Source: Chitinophagales bacterium (GTDB lineage Bacteria > Bacteroidota > Bacteroidia > Chitinophagales > CAIOSU01). Taken from it: a stretch of DNA of 64,000 nt. Made by a program: the position numbers and the translations under genes. The stretch lies in assembly GCA_026003335.1 (NCBI GenBank), contig BPHB01000002.1, forward strand, positions 62,001 to 126,000, read 5' to 3'. Of the stretch, positions 1-8,558 are shown in pieces. Every line of letters starts with the position of its first letter. Positions within the stretch are counted from its first letter, which is position 1. The notes under the pieces are model-generated. The model made no database searches. It was not told the origin of the DNA and worked only from the letters and a program-made list of their open reading frames with translations.

Positions 1-1715
1 CCGAAGGTTTGAAGCCGCACGCCATTTTGATTATAGATTTCCCATTCATAAATAATACCTTGCTCAGGCGTTCCCAGCTGTATGGCATCTCCTACGCAAA
101 TAGCTGCCGGCAGGCTATTGATCACCGGCATCTGGCGATCACGGGTAAGGGTAATAAAGCTCTCATAAGGAATACCGTTAAGCTTTATTGTTTTGCCTCC
201 CCTGGAAGTAAAGTAGATGAGAGCATTATTTGATTGATTATTGTAGGATGAGCCCGTTGCCGAGAGGTCATTGACAAAGGATGCACCGGAGCCTGTGAGA
301 TCCCATGCCCCCGAAGTTTTTGTGATATTAATTTCAGAGTACGGACAAGCAGCAATGTTTTTATAATCCACTGCCAACAAGGGCGGGTTTACCGGATAAG
401 TACCTGACTGACTTACCAGCGCGCCTCCAAACTGAGCTATGGCCATACTTGGGCCATTGGCTCCGTCACGTCCACGACCTCCGCTACCTCCACTGCCTCC
501 CGCACCACCGTTGCCGCCGTAAAAACCATCACAACGGCTGTGGTATCCTCCGAAGGAGCCTAATGCTCCCGCACTGCCCGGCTGGCCCGCGGCACCCTGT
601 CCGCCAATGCCTCCGCTGCCTGGTTGCAGGGAACAATCCTTTACAAGCCCGCTACCTCCGCCATAAGCATAAATAGCAATAGAAGCACCTCCGCCATATC
701 CTCCTTCTCCTCCCAGGCCGCCATCACCGCCCCGCCCACCATTGCCACCACTGGCATTGCCGCTTCCGCAACTGCACAAACAGCATGTGCCGATAGCCGC
801 CCCACTGCCACCACCGCCACCACCGCCACCAAAGCCATTACCTCCATTGGTTTTATCATTAGGTACGTAATACACATTGGCAACAAGGTTGGCTGAGGGT
901 CTGTCTCCCGGAGCGTAGCCCGTGCCGTTAGCACCAGGGGCACCATTACCGCCAGACCTACCCCAGTTGCCGCTGGCATCACATCCGAAAATATTGCAAC
1001 TGCCATTACCTACGCCACTACCGCCCGGTCCGCCTGCTGCTCCGCCATTACCCGGTGAGCCCGGTGAGCCGGGAGATGAAGCCCCTCCGCAACCCGAAGT
1101 GTAACCGCTGCCCAAACCGCCGGCTCCCCCTCCTCCTGCTCCACCGGTTCCGCTGATGGCACTACCAGAACTTCCGTTGGTACCACTGGCCGTGGTGATG
1201 ATGCACCGAATCAGGCTGTAATTCGCGCAGTTTAGTATGTGCAAGCCATACACCGAGTGCCCCCGACCGCTGGTAGTCCCAGGTGTGGAAGAAACATTTA
1301 TTGTCAGGTCCTGAAGCGTCCAGCCGTTGATGTTACTTGCCTTGATACCGATGGTGTGTCCTACCGTTACACCACCTACTACATCGGTTTGAAAGCCACC
1401 CAGATTGATTACCGTAAGCGCATCACTTCTTTTTACCCAGTTACCCGAACCATCAATTCGATAGCCGCCATCAATTTTTACACTGTCAGCAGGCAGAGTT
1501 AAACTGCCGTTTATATTGTAAGTACCTTCCAGCACGCGAATGGTTCTTCTTGTGCCTGAAACCAGATTCATCGCATATTGCAGGCTTGTTGGGCTGGTGG
1601 CCGTGCCTGTAATGCTGTTGCCTGAAGGCGAAACGTAAATGATATCGCAGGGTTGCTGGGCAAGAGCCAAACTGCAGCACAGGACGCACACAAATGTAAA
1701 AAGCCCATTTCTCAT
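1..1715 (-). CDS. Secreted glycine-rich repeat protein, partial (C-terminus beyond left edge)
   Basis: Reading the minus strand from ATG at 1715 gives an open frame of 571 codons with no stop before the window edge. It starts with a signal peptide (MRNGLFTFVCVLCCSLALAQ). Residues 21-180 look like the start of a right-handed beta-helix/DUF1565-type exported protein (IYVSPSGN, an EGTYNINGSLTLP rung, VKIDGGY). Residues about 183-430 are dominated by GGxGGxGG and GxPGxPG runs with scattered Cys pairs, including CCLCSC. After that the composition returns to normal and ends near a VCVGDAIQLG-like Ig/PKD segment. A T9SS sorting domain would be expected beyond the edge but is not visible. Function is unknown; a surface or matrix adhesin is an inference. 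The GC-rich Gly codons create several false plus-strand frames opposite this gene. Confidence 0.85.
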   Translation of the reverse strand, partial: MRNGLFTFVCVLCCSLALAQQPCDIIYVSPSGNSITGTATSPTSLQYAMNLVSGTRRTIRVLEGTYNINGSLTLPADSVKIDGGYRIDGSGNWVKRSDALTVINLGGFQTDVVGGVTVGHTIGIKASNINGWTLQDLTINVSSTPGTTSGRGHSVYGLHILNCANYSLIRCIITTASGTNGSSGSAISGTGGAGGGGAGGLGSGYTSGCGGASSPGSPGSPGNGGAAGGPGGSGVGNGSCNIFGCDASGNWGRSGGNGAPGANGTGYAPGDRPSANLVANVYYVPNDKTNGGNGFGGGGGGGGSGAAIGTCCLCSCGSGNASGGNGGRGGDGGLGGEGGYGGGASIAIYAYGGGSGLVKDCSLQPGSGGIGGQGAAGQPGSAGALGSFGGYHSRCDGFYGGNGGAGGSGGSGGRGRDGANGPSMAIAQFGGALVSQSGTYPVNPPLLAVDYKNIAACPYSEINITKTSGAWDLTGSGASFVNDLSATGSSYNNQSNNALIYFTSRGGKTIKLNGIPYESFITLTRDRQMPVINSLPAAICVGDAIQLGTPEQGIIYEWEIYNQNGVRLQTF

Positions 1716-1733
1716 AAGAGGATTACTTTAACC

Positions 1734-1765
1734 CAAATTTAAAGATTACATGGATAAAATAGCAA
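1734..1765 (-). promoter_or_regulatory. Candidate Bacteroidota promoter for the glycine-rich protein gene
   Basis: On the minus strand a -7 element TAAATTTG (1741-1734) lies 21 bases downstream of TTG (1765-1763). This fits the Bacteroidota -33/-7 consensus and sits about 18 bases before the ATG at 1715. It is a match by eye only; the -33 part has just three bases. Confidence 0.45.
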
Positions 1766-1786
1766 TCTATCGTCTCCCAGGCCGTA

Positions 1787-4700
1787 TCATTGCACGATTA
1801 TCTTAGCCGTAATGTTTCCGGAAGAGGTTATTAACTGAATAAAGTAAGACCCCGCAGGGAATCCGGTTAAATCTACATCCACGGATACATCTGGTAATAG
1901 CAACCTTTTCTGCACCATCAGGCGACCGGTTATATCATAAACTTTTAATGTAACATCGGGTCTCTTCATAGCAGAAATTTCCATCCTGAACCATCCGGAA
2001 GTCGGATTGGGATATACCCTCACAGAGGGGCTTTCCGTACCAGTAATGCCGGTGCAAGACTCCACCCGCACCTGAACAGTTTTAACCTCCGAGCACCCGT
2101 TCATACTGGTTACCTCGTAGGCAAGCACATGCGTTCCTAATCCGGCTACTTTCGGATTAAAAAAGCTGTCATTTGAAATTCCAGGTCCTGACCATGTTCC
2201 CCCTGCGGGAAGCGCATTAATTGCTGAAGGCTGGTCTTCCAGACAATATTGCGGGCTAAGTCCGGAAATGAATATGAAAGGCTTATTTAATACTGTGACC
2301 ATTTGCGTATCGGTACCCACACAGCCATTAGCACCCACATAGGTGTATACAATAGGATAAGGGCCTCCGGCACCGGCAAGGGGAGGGGCAAATGTATTAC
2401 CTGATACACCGGGTCCTGAAAACCGACCTCCTGCAGGATTCCCTTGTAAAACAACCAGCGGTTCATTAAAGCAATATTCCGGTGCAAGATCTACCAGGGA
2501 AGCAGACGGAGCATCATAAATCATAATCTGTATGGTTGTGTCACCCGTACAACCACGACTGTCTGTATAGGTGTATGTAACACTATGCGATCCTAATCCC
2601 GCCTGAATCGGATACAGCAAATTCCCTGAAAAACCATCACCGGTAAAAGTTCCTCCTGACGGTGCAGCGTGCAGTTGAACTGATGGCTGATTGATGCAAA
2701 TATTGCCCGGGTTGATGATTACCGGCTGAGGTGTAGGATAGACCATTCTGACTGCTGAAACAGAACCCGTACACCCGTTGGAATCCATATAGAAATAATG
2801 TATAACAGCCGGGGAAGCGTAATCTACCAATGGCGGCACAAAAACATTTCCCTGCATTTCATTCCCGATAAAGATGCCTCCCGATGGCATACCGGACAAA
2901 GTATCCGGCTGGCTTTCCTCACAATAGTAAGGATCAAGACCCATTATAGACACCATGGGCGGCACGTGTACAGTAACGGTCTGCGACTTGAAGCTGGAAC
3001 AGCCAAGCTGGGTGCGTATGGTGTAGGTTATGGTGTGTACACCCGGTCCTGCATAATAGGATACGAAAGTGTTTCCGCTAATGCCCGGTCCGCTGAAAAT
3101 CCCTCCGGAAGGATTACCAATCAAAACATGCGCAACCGTGTCCGGGCAATATTCAGGCTGTAGCCCTGCAAAACTGACATTTGGCGCAGGAAATATGTTT
3201 GTAGTGTTGCTGTCCGTTGCACTACATCCAAAAGTGTCAGTATATGTATAGAGGATAGTATATTGTCCGGGTGTCAATGAAGCAGGCATGAATACATTAC
3301 CTGTTATGCCGGGTCCGGAAAAGACCCCTCCGGCAGGGAAACCAGTCAATGTATCGGGAAGATTATCATCGCAATAAGAGATATCCAGTCCTGTCATCAT
3401 CACCTGGGGTATATTATGCACCGTCACCAAGACAGCTCCTGTTGCCGTGCAGCCGTTGACATCCGAAGCCGTTAGCTGGTACAAAGTTGTAGCTAAAGGA
3501 GATGCCGGGCGACTGCCTGTGCCCGTTGTAATCACTCCATCACTCCAGCTATACTGAATGCCTCCGGATGCTGTAATAATGACGCTATCCCCTCTGCAGA
3601 TTTCCTCATCAGGGCCGGGAATAACCACCGGCTGCGGATAGATGTTAACCGTCACCGAGTCACTTGCGGAACAGCCATTAAGATCCGTAACCGTTACATG
3701 GTATGTGGTTGAATCGGAGGGAGATACCTGTATAAAAGCCGTTTGCTCCCCGGTGCTCCACGAATAAGCAATGCCGCCGGAAGCTGTAAGCACCGTTGAG
3801 GCTGAGGGGCAAACGGTCTGGTCATTGCCTGCATCAGCTGGTGGCAGCGGCAACACTGTAACGGTGACATCATCCGTTGCGGTGCAACCATCCGCATTGG
3901 TTACCGTTACCGTATAGACGGTAGTCACAGCCGGAGTAACCACAATACCGGAATCTGTGGAGCCTGTGCTCCATGAATAAGATACACCACCGGCTGCAAC
4001 CAGGGTAACTGCTTCTCCCAGACACACAGCAGTGTCAGGTAGTGCCAGTGCCGCAGGAGCAGGCAGAACCGTAGTTTGCAGCGTATCGGCAGCCCAGCAG
4101 CCATTACCATCGGTATATTCATACAGGATCGTACGTGTGCCCCCACCTGCCAGAGAGGGATTGAACATAGTGTAGCCATAGGAATAGAAATTCAGACTCC
4201 ATGTGATCAAACTACCGTCATCACCCGTGAAATTATCGGATATCAAAAGTTTCCATGTACCATTGGGACTGGTGACTCCATCATTCAAGACATTCAGGTC
4301 ATCTCCAATTGTAGAAGAAGCAGTAAATGTGCCACTCAGAGCGGGAGCTACTATGTTACACAAAGCATCATCCATGCTGTTTCCACTGCCGGGAATAATA
4401 CACACATTCAAATCATCTTCAGAAGTGCAGGGCATAGAAGCAAGCACTACCTGAGCGCCAGAAGGTGATTCAAGCACAATATCCAGGTCGCTTACGTAGG
4501 TATGTGCGATTTGAAAACACACACTTTGCAATATGACATCCATGCCCAGTTGCCCCATCAGCCCACTAACGGATAACCCCGAAGTGACAATGGTATCACT
4601 GGGAATATACAGAGGTACCCCCGTTGCAGAAAAAGAAGACGGCCCCATACCAAAGGTTTGTATGCCGGGTCCGGACATTATTCCTCCGGGGGGCGAGCCC

Positions 4701-7684
4701 CTCAGGGTGTCTGCCTGGTCGTTTTCGCAGTATGTTGTACTCAGTCCGCTCAGTGTAACAATAGGCAACGGATTCACCATAACAGTAACCTCGTCACTTT
4801 GCGCACAGCCAAACGTATTTGTACCTGTAACGGAATAAGTATTGGTTACCATAGGCGTGACCTGAACCATAGCTATTGCATCACCTGTACTCCACTGATA
4901 AGAGTCTGCTCCGGTGGCGTTAAGTAGTGCAGGTTTACCTTCACATGTTTCCATATCCGGACCAGCATGTACTGAAGGTAGAGGGTATACAACGGCTGTC
5001 TGTGTTTGATAATTAACGCAGCCATTCACATCAGTGAAAGTATACGTGATTACGTGATTACCCGGGCCAGCAGCTGCCGGATTAAAGGCAAGTATGCCGG
5101 GGATTTCAAATTCAAGGGACCAGGAAAGCAGGAGCCCGTCTTCCATAAACTGATTATCGGCAATGGTCAGTTTCCAGACGCCATTGGGAGATGAGCCATC
5201 GTTCAAGTCATCCAGATCAAACCCCAGCATGGCATTATATACTCCGGACAGCGCAGGGGGTGTAGCACTGCAGGGTGCCAATTCAATGCTGTTTGCGGTT
5301 CCCGGAGTAATACAAACATCCATATCAGCAAGCAACCCGCACAGGTTGGCTGCAAGGGTCACTGTGGCGCCTCCGGGGGATTCCAGAATAAAAGTAAGTT
5401 CACTTATGTGCGGATGATTTACTGAGAAGCAGGCCCGCTTCAGAATAACATCGCTTCCCAGCGCAGAGACCGATGAAAGATTCACAGGCAGATTAAAGAC
5501 ATTACTTACGTTGCTAAAAATATTCTTAAATGTATCCGTGTAGGTCACTTCTACGGGAAAACCTCCTATGCCCGGGCCGCTGAAAATCCCTCCTGATGGT
5601 GTACCTGTAAGTGTGTCGGGCTGATTGTTGGCACACTGTGTAGCATCCAGTCCGGCAAAGGTTACCACCGGCAACGGGTTAACCGTAACCAAAGCAGTAT
5701 CCGATGCCCTACAATTATTATCATCCGTAGCCGTAAATATTAAATTATAAGCTCCCGGAACCGAAGTATGGAATACCGGAGTTGGGGATATGACTGAGGA
5801 GAGGGGGCCTACATCGCCTGTCCATTGGGCAGCAACCACATTACCGGTGCCTGCAGACAGATTCGCATCCAGTGTAAGGGAATTTTGCTGACATACCGTA
5901 GCCGGATCGGGAGTGATATTTACGGAAGGATTTTCGTTGACAACTACAGTAACCACATCGCTGGCCTGACAGTTTTTGGAATCGGTTACTGTGTAGGTCA
6001 GTTGATAGCTGCCCGAAGAGGTGGCATGGAACACAGGATTCACCATACTGTTATCCGACAGGAAACTGTTGGCTCCTGTCCACAGGTGTGTAATGTAGGG
6101 CGGATTACCTCCGGAAGGATTTCCATTCATAAGGCGGCTATCTGATTCACAAAGTTCAATGACATCAGGTGTTATAGCAGCCTGAGGATTGGCGTATACG
6201 GTAACCCAAACGCTATCGGAGGCCTGGCAACCGTTGTCGTCTGTTACGCTATATACCAAAGGGCCAAAATTCCCGGCTATACCCATATTAAAAACCACCG
6301 AGGAATTATTTACCGAAGAAACCAAAGCCACCCCATTCCATTGATGAGCTAGAATCGCAGATGATCCAGCCACCGGATTGCCCTGGAGAGTAATATCATT
6401 AGCTGCACAAACTTCGGGTGATAAAGGCGTAATAACTACTGTAGGAGGCACGTTACGGGTAACCTGCATCACGCATCCTGAGCTGTTGCCTGCTGCATCT
6501 GTCACTGTCCAGTTTACAGCGGTGGTACCGACAGGATATGTGCCGCTGGCATTACTTGTGCCGTTAAAATCGTTTATAAGAGAAGCCACACCGCAATTAT
6601 CCCCGGTTGCCGGCAGCGGAATGATGATGCTGCTATCGCAAACAGGAATAACGATATCAGCTGGACAGGTAATAACGGGGTTTTCTGTATCGGTGATAGT
6701 CACCGTATGAGAGCAGCTAGCGGTATTGCCGCTTAAATCGGTAATAGTCCACCCCACCAGAGTAGTTCCAACCGGATAAAAATCACTGGCATTAGCCGTT
6801 CCATTGAAATTATTTACTATGGACAGGATTCCACAGTTGTCAGAAGTGGCGGGGGCAGGAATTGCCACATTCGCTCCACACATACCGGCATCATTGGGCT
6901 GAGTAATATTCGCAGGGCAGGTAATTACCGGTGACTCAATGTCATTGACGGTGATGGTATGTGAGCAGGTAGCGGTATTATTGCTTACATCGCTAACCGT
7001 CCACGTTAAAATCGTGATACCTTGAGGATACACATCCGTAGCGTCAGCTGTTCCGTTAAAACTGTTGGAAAGCGTAAAAGTCACACAATTATCGGAAGCC
7101 GAAGGCAAGGGCGGACTAACCAGGGCTGAGCATTGCCCTGCATCGGTATTTACTGTGATATCTGCAGAACAGGATATAACCGGTGGTATAGGCTCAAAAA
7201 GATAGAGGTCAAAAGTACCCGTGTCTTCATTAGCTTGATTGAGTACTCCCAGGCGAAGAAGATACGTTGTGCCTGCAGTAACAGACCATGTTACGGAAGA
7301 CTGTAAAATACCGCCTGTTGTATCATCATTGCATGCAATAATTATTCCCGGACAAGGTGCGGTATAGACGGCTATTTTGGTATCAAACAGTGTTCCGCCC
7401 ACAGTTGTAAACATTGCCGTACCATCACAATTGGGAGTGAATGCATACCACACATCACTAAAGATGGTATCATTTCCCCCGCCCGCACAGGCAGGCAGGC
7501 TGCCGCCCCCGTCTGTGTTAGCTCCTCTATTATCAAAGGGTATGTTTTGTCCCGGGTTAATAACGATGGCGTCCAAACAATCATCATTGGAGCCAACAGA
7601 TTTAGCAGTATAAGTTGTTCCGGCAAGGAACAGTATCATCAGTAACCATCTCAATTGATTCATCACGATTGTTTTTAGATGCAT
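1787..7684 (-). CDS. Giant secreted HYR/P-domain repeat protein with T9SS type A sorting domain
   Basis: 1965 residues. Order seen: signal peptide (1-27; Met8 could also be the start), a pre-peptidase-like beta domain (35-165), three HYR domains (about 167-247, 251-332, 335-410; each with PVITCPADI-type starts, SDNCG and FYPVGTTLVxWTVTD), PKD/Ig-like repeats, two proprotein-convertase P-domain-like modules (about 715-860 and 1028-1168, with LESPGGATV and NGTWKLxIxD), further Ig-like repeats, and a T9SS type A sorting domain in the last 85 residues (VRVYPNPTSGWF, then KVYDITGRL). A module with YC, PDTLxGxP and GGxFSGPGIxGN recurs about eight times. HYR and P domains are beta-sandwich adhesion or stabilising modules; export through the outer membrane by T9SS is inferred from the tail. 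The ATG overlaps the upstream gene's stop as TAATG, so the two are probably co-translated. The binding partner is unknown. Confidence 0.93.
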   Translation of the reverse strand: MHLKTIVMNQLRWLLMILFLAGTTYTAKSVGSNDDCLDAIVINPGQNIPFDNRGANTDGGGSLPACAGGGNDTIFSDVWYAFTPNCDGTAMFTTVGGTLFDTKIAVYTAPCPGIIIACNDDTTGGILQSSVTWSVTAGTTYLLRLGVLNQANEDTGTFDLYLFEPIPPVISCSADITVNTDAGQCSALVSPPLPSASDNCVTFTLSNSFNGTADATDVYPQGITILTWTVSDVSNNTATCSHTITVNDIESPVITCPANITQPNDAGMCGANVAIPAPATSDNCGILSIVNNFNGTANASDFYPVGTTLVGWTITDLSGNTASCSHTVTITDTENPVITCPADIVIPVCDSSIIIPLPATGDNCGVASLINDFNGTSNASGTYPVGTTAVNWTVTDAAGNSSGCVMQVTRNVPPTVVITPLSPEVCAANDITLQGNPVAGSSAILAHQWNGVALVSSVNNSSVVFNMGIAGNFGPLVYSVTDDNGCQASDSVWVTVYANPQAAITPDVIELCESDSRLMNGNPSGGNPPYITHLWTGANSFLSDNSMVNPVFHATSSGSYQLTYTVTDSKNCQASDVVTVVVNENPSVNITPDPATVCQQNSLTLDANLSAGTGNVVAAQWTGDVGPLSSVISPTPVFHTSVPGAYNLIFTATDDNNCRASDTALVTVNPLPVVTFAGLDATQCANNQPDTLTGTPSGGIFSGPGIGGFPVEVTYTDTFKNIFSNVSNVFNLPVNLSSVSALGSDVILKRACFSVNHPHISELTFILESPGGATVTLAANLCGLLADMDVCITPGTANSIELAPCSATPPALSGVYNAMLGFDLDDLNDGSSPNGVWKLTIADNQFMEDGLLLSWSLEFEIPGILAFNPAAAGPGNHVITYTFTDVNGCVNYQTQTAVVYPLPSVHAGPDMETCEGKPALLNATGADSYQWSTGDAIAMVQVTPMVTNTYSVTGTNTFGCAQSDEVTVMVNPLPIVTLSGLSTTYCENDQADTLRGSPPGGIMSGPGIQTFGMGPSSFSATGVPLYIPSDTIVTSGLSVSGLMGQLGMDVILQSVCFQIAHTYVSDLDIVLESPSGAQVVLASMPCTSEDDLNVCIIPGSGNSMDDALCNIVAPALSGTFTASSTIGDDLNVLNDGVTSPNGTWKLLISDNFTGDDGSLITWSLNFYSYGYTMFNPSLAGGGTRTILYEYTDGNGCWAADTLQTTVLPAPAALALPDTAVCLGEAVTLVAAGGVSYSWSTGSTDSGIVVTPAVTTVYTVTVTNADGCTATDDVTVTVLPLPPADAGNDQTVCPSASTVLTASGGIAYSWSTGEQTAFIQVSPSDSTTYHVTVTDLNGCSASDSVTVNIYPQPVVIPGPDEEICRGDSVIITASGGIQYSWSDGVITTGTGSRPASPLATTLYQLTASDVNGCTATGAVLVTVHNIPQVMMTGLDISYCDDNLPDTLTGFPAGGVFSGPGITGNVFMPASLTPGQYTILYTYTDTFGCSATDSNTTNIFPAPNVSFAGLQPEYCPDTVAHVLIGNPSGGIFSGPGISGNTFVSYYAGPGVHTITYTIRTQLGCSSFKSQTVTVHVPPMVSIMGLDPYYCEESQPDTLSGMPSGGIFIGNEMQGNVFVPPLVDYASPAVIHYFYMDSNGCTGSVSAVRMVYPTPQPVIINPGNICINQPSVQLHAAPSGGTFTGDGFSGNLLYPIQAGLGSHSVTYTYTDSRGCTGDTTIQIMIYDAPSASLVDLAPEYCFNEPLVVLQGNPAGGRFSGPGVSGNTFAPPLAGAGGPYPIVYTYVGANGCVGTDTQMVTVLNKPFIFISGLSPQYCLEDQPSAINALPAGGTWSGPGISNDSFFNPKVAGLGTHVLAYEVTSMNGCSEVKTVQVRVESCTGITGTESPSVRVYPNPTSGWFRMEISAMKRPDVTLKVYDITGRLMVQKRLLLPDVSVDVDLTGFPAGSYFIQLITSSGNITAKIIVQ

Positions 7685-8334
7685 TAAAATAAATTTCCCT
7701 GTTTTATTATAAAAATGGAATTAAACAATCTGCTATTTGAGGAATCGCGCTCCGAGGGAGGTCCTCCAGAGACAGGTGCAAAAGTAAGGGAGACGAATTC
7801 CAGCGTTCCTTTGTCGGCAGGATAATTATCACAGATAATCAGCGACCACATGCCGTTGGGATCAGAGCCGTCATTAAAAGTATCCAGATTATCATCGGGG
7901 GTGAACCTACCAATAAACGGTGGATCATGGAGGGAAAGTGAACCCGCCGGGGCTTCGCGCACGAAAGAAACCGTCTGCCGGCAGCGACTGTCATCAGGGT
8001 TTCCGTAGTTATTCCTGTATCCCCCATGGGCTGAAGCCAGGGTTATTGTTTTGCCCGCAGGCGATCGCAATTGGATTTCCAGGTCGGAAGTAAATGAATG
8101 CCGGATAATGAGCCCCACTTCTTGCAATACAATATCAATACCCAGCTGGAAACCCACCGCATCCCGCACTTCAAAGGAATAGACCATTGGATGTTCGCAG
8201 GAGTTATCCGGGATGCTCACACTCATGCCACAAGGCGAAGTATATGTTTGCGCCTTTACGGAAAGGAAGACCAATAAGAAAAAAAACAGCGTCCCCACTC
8301 CCGATATAGGAAAAATACTACCGGTCACGTGCAA
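7684..8334 (-). CDS. Small secreted P-domain protein
   Basis: About 216 residues. A hydrophobic signal segment (GTLFFFLLVFLSVKAQ) is followed by one proprotein-convertase P-domain-like module over most of the protein: IVLQEVGLIIRHSFTSDLEI, LRSPAGKTITLAS, FNDGSDPNGMWSLIICDN. This module closely resembles the two P-like modules of the downstream giant protein, and the stop overlaps that gene's ATG (TAATG), so they are probably one operon. There is no ATG before the signal peptide; the start is TTG at 8334 or GTG at 8328, with an in-frame stop just upstream. There is no T9SS tail: the protein ends in a short basic segment, so it may be periplasmic or a degenerate copy. Function is unknown. Confidence 0.8.
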   Translation of the reverse strand: MHVTGSIFPISGVGTLFFFLLVFLSVKAQTYTSPCGMSVSIPDNSCEHPMVYSFEVRDAVGFQLGIDIVLQEVGLIIRHSFTSDLEIQLRSPAGKTITLASAHGGYRNNYGNPDDSRCRQTVSFVREAPAGSLSLHDPPFIGRFTPDDNLDTFNDGSDPNGMWSLIICDNYPADKGTLEFVSLTFAPVSGGPPSERDSSNSRLFNSIFIIKQGNLF

Positions 8335-8558
8335 CTCCGGTTAAAGATGAACAAATGGTTTAGCTACAATTTTAAATGCACCAACCCGGCAGCCGGGTCT
8401 AATTAACTCACAGCCCGTATGTGTATAAAGTGCAACCGATGCTTAAGTCACTGTAATCCGGTGACATAAGTCATCTTCTACTCCTGATTTGACGTATAGT
8501 ATTACACGCAAAAAACCAGAGCGGACATGCAAGCATTTATATTTATAGAATATGTGGG

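Noticed and set aside
449-1104. Several Pro/Ala/His-rich frames on both strands opposite or out of phase with the glycine-rich gene
   Set aside because: They arise from GC-rich Gly codons; the continuous minus-strand frame with a signal peptide explains the region.
7684-8334. Idea that the small P-domain gene is the 5' part of a frameshifted giant gene
   Set aside because: The downstream gene begins with its own ATG and clear signal peptide, so these are two separate proteins.
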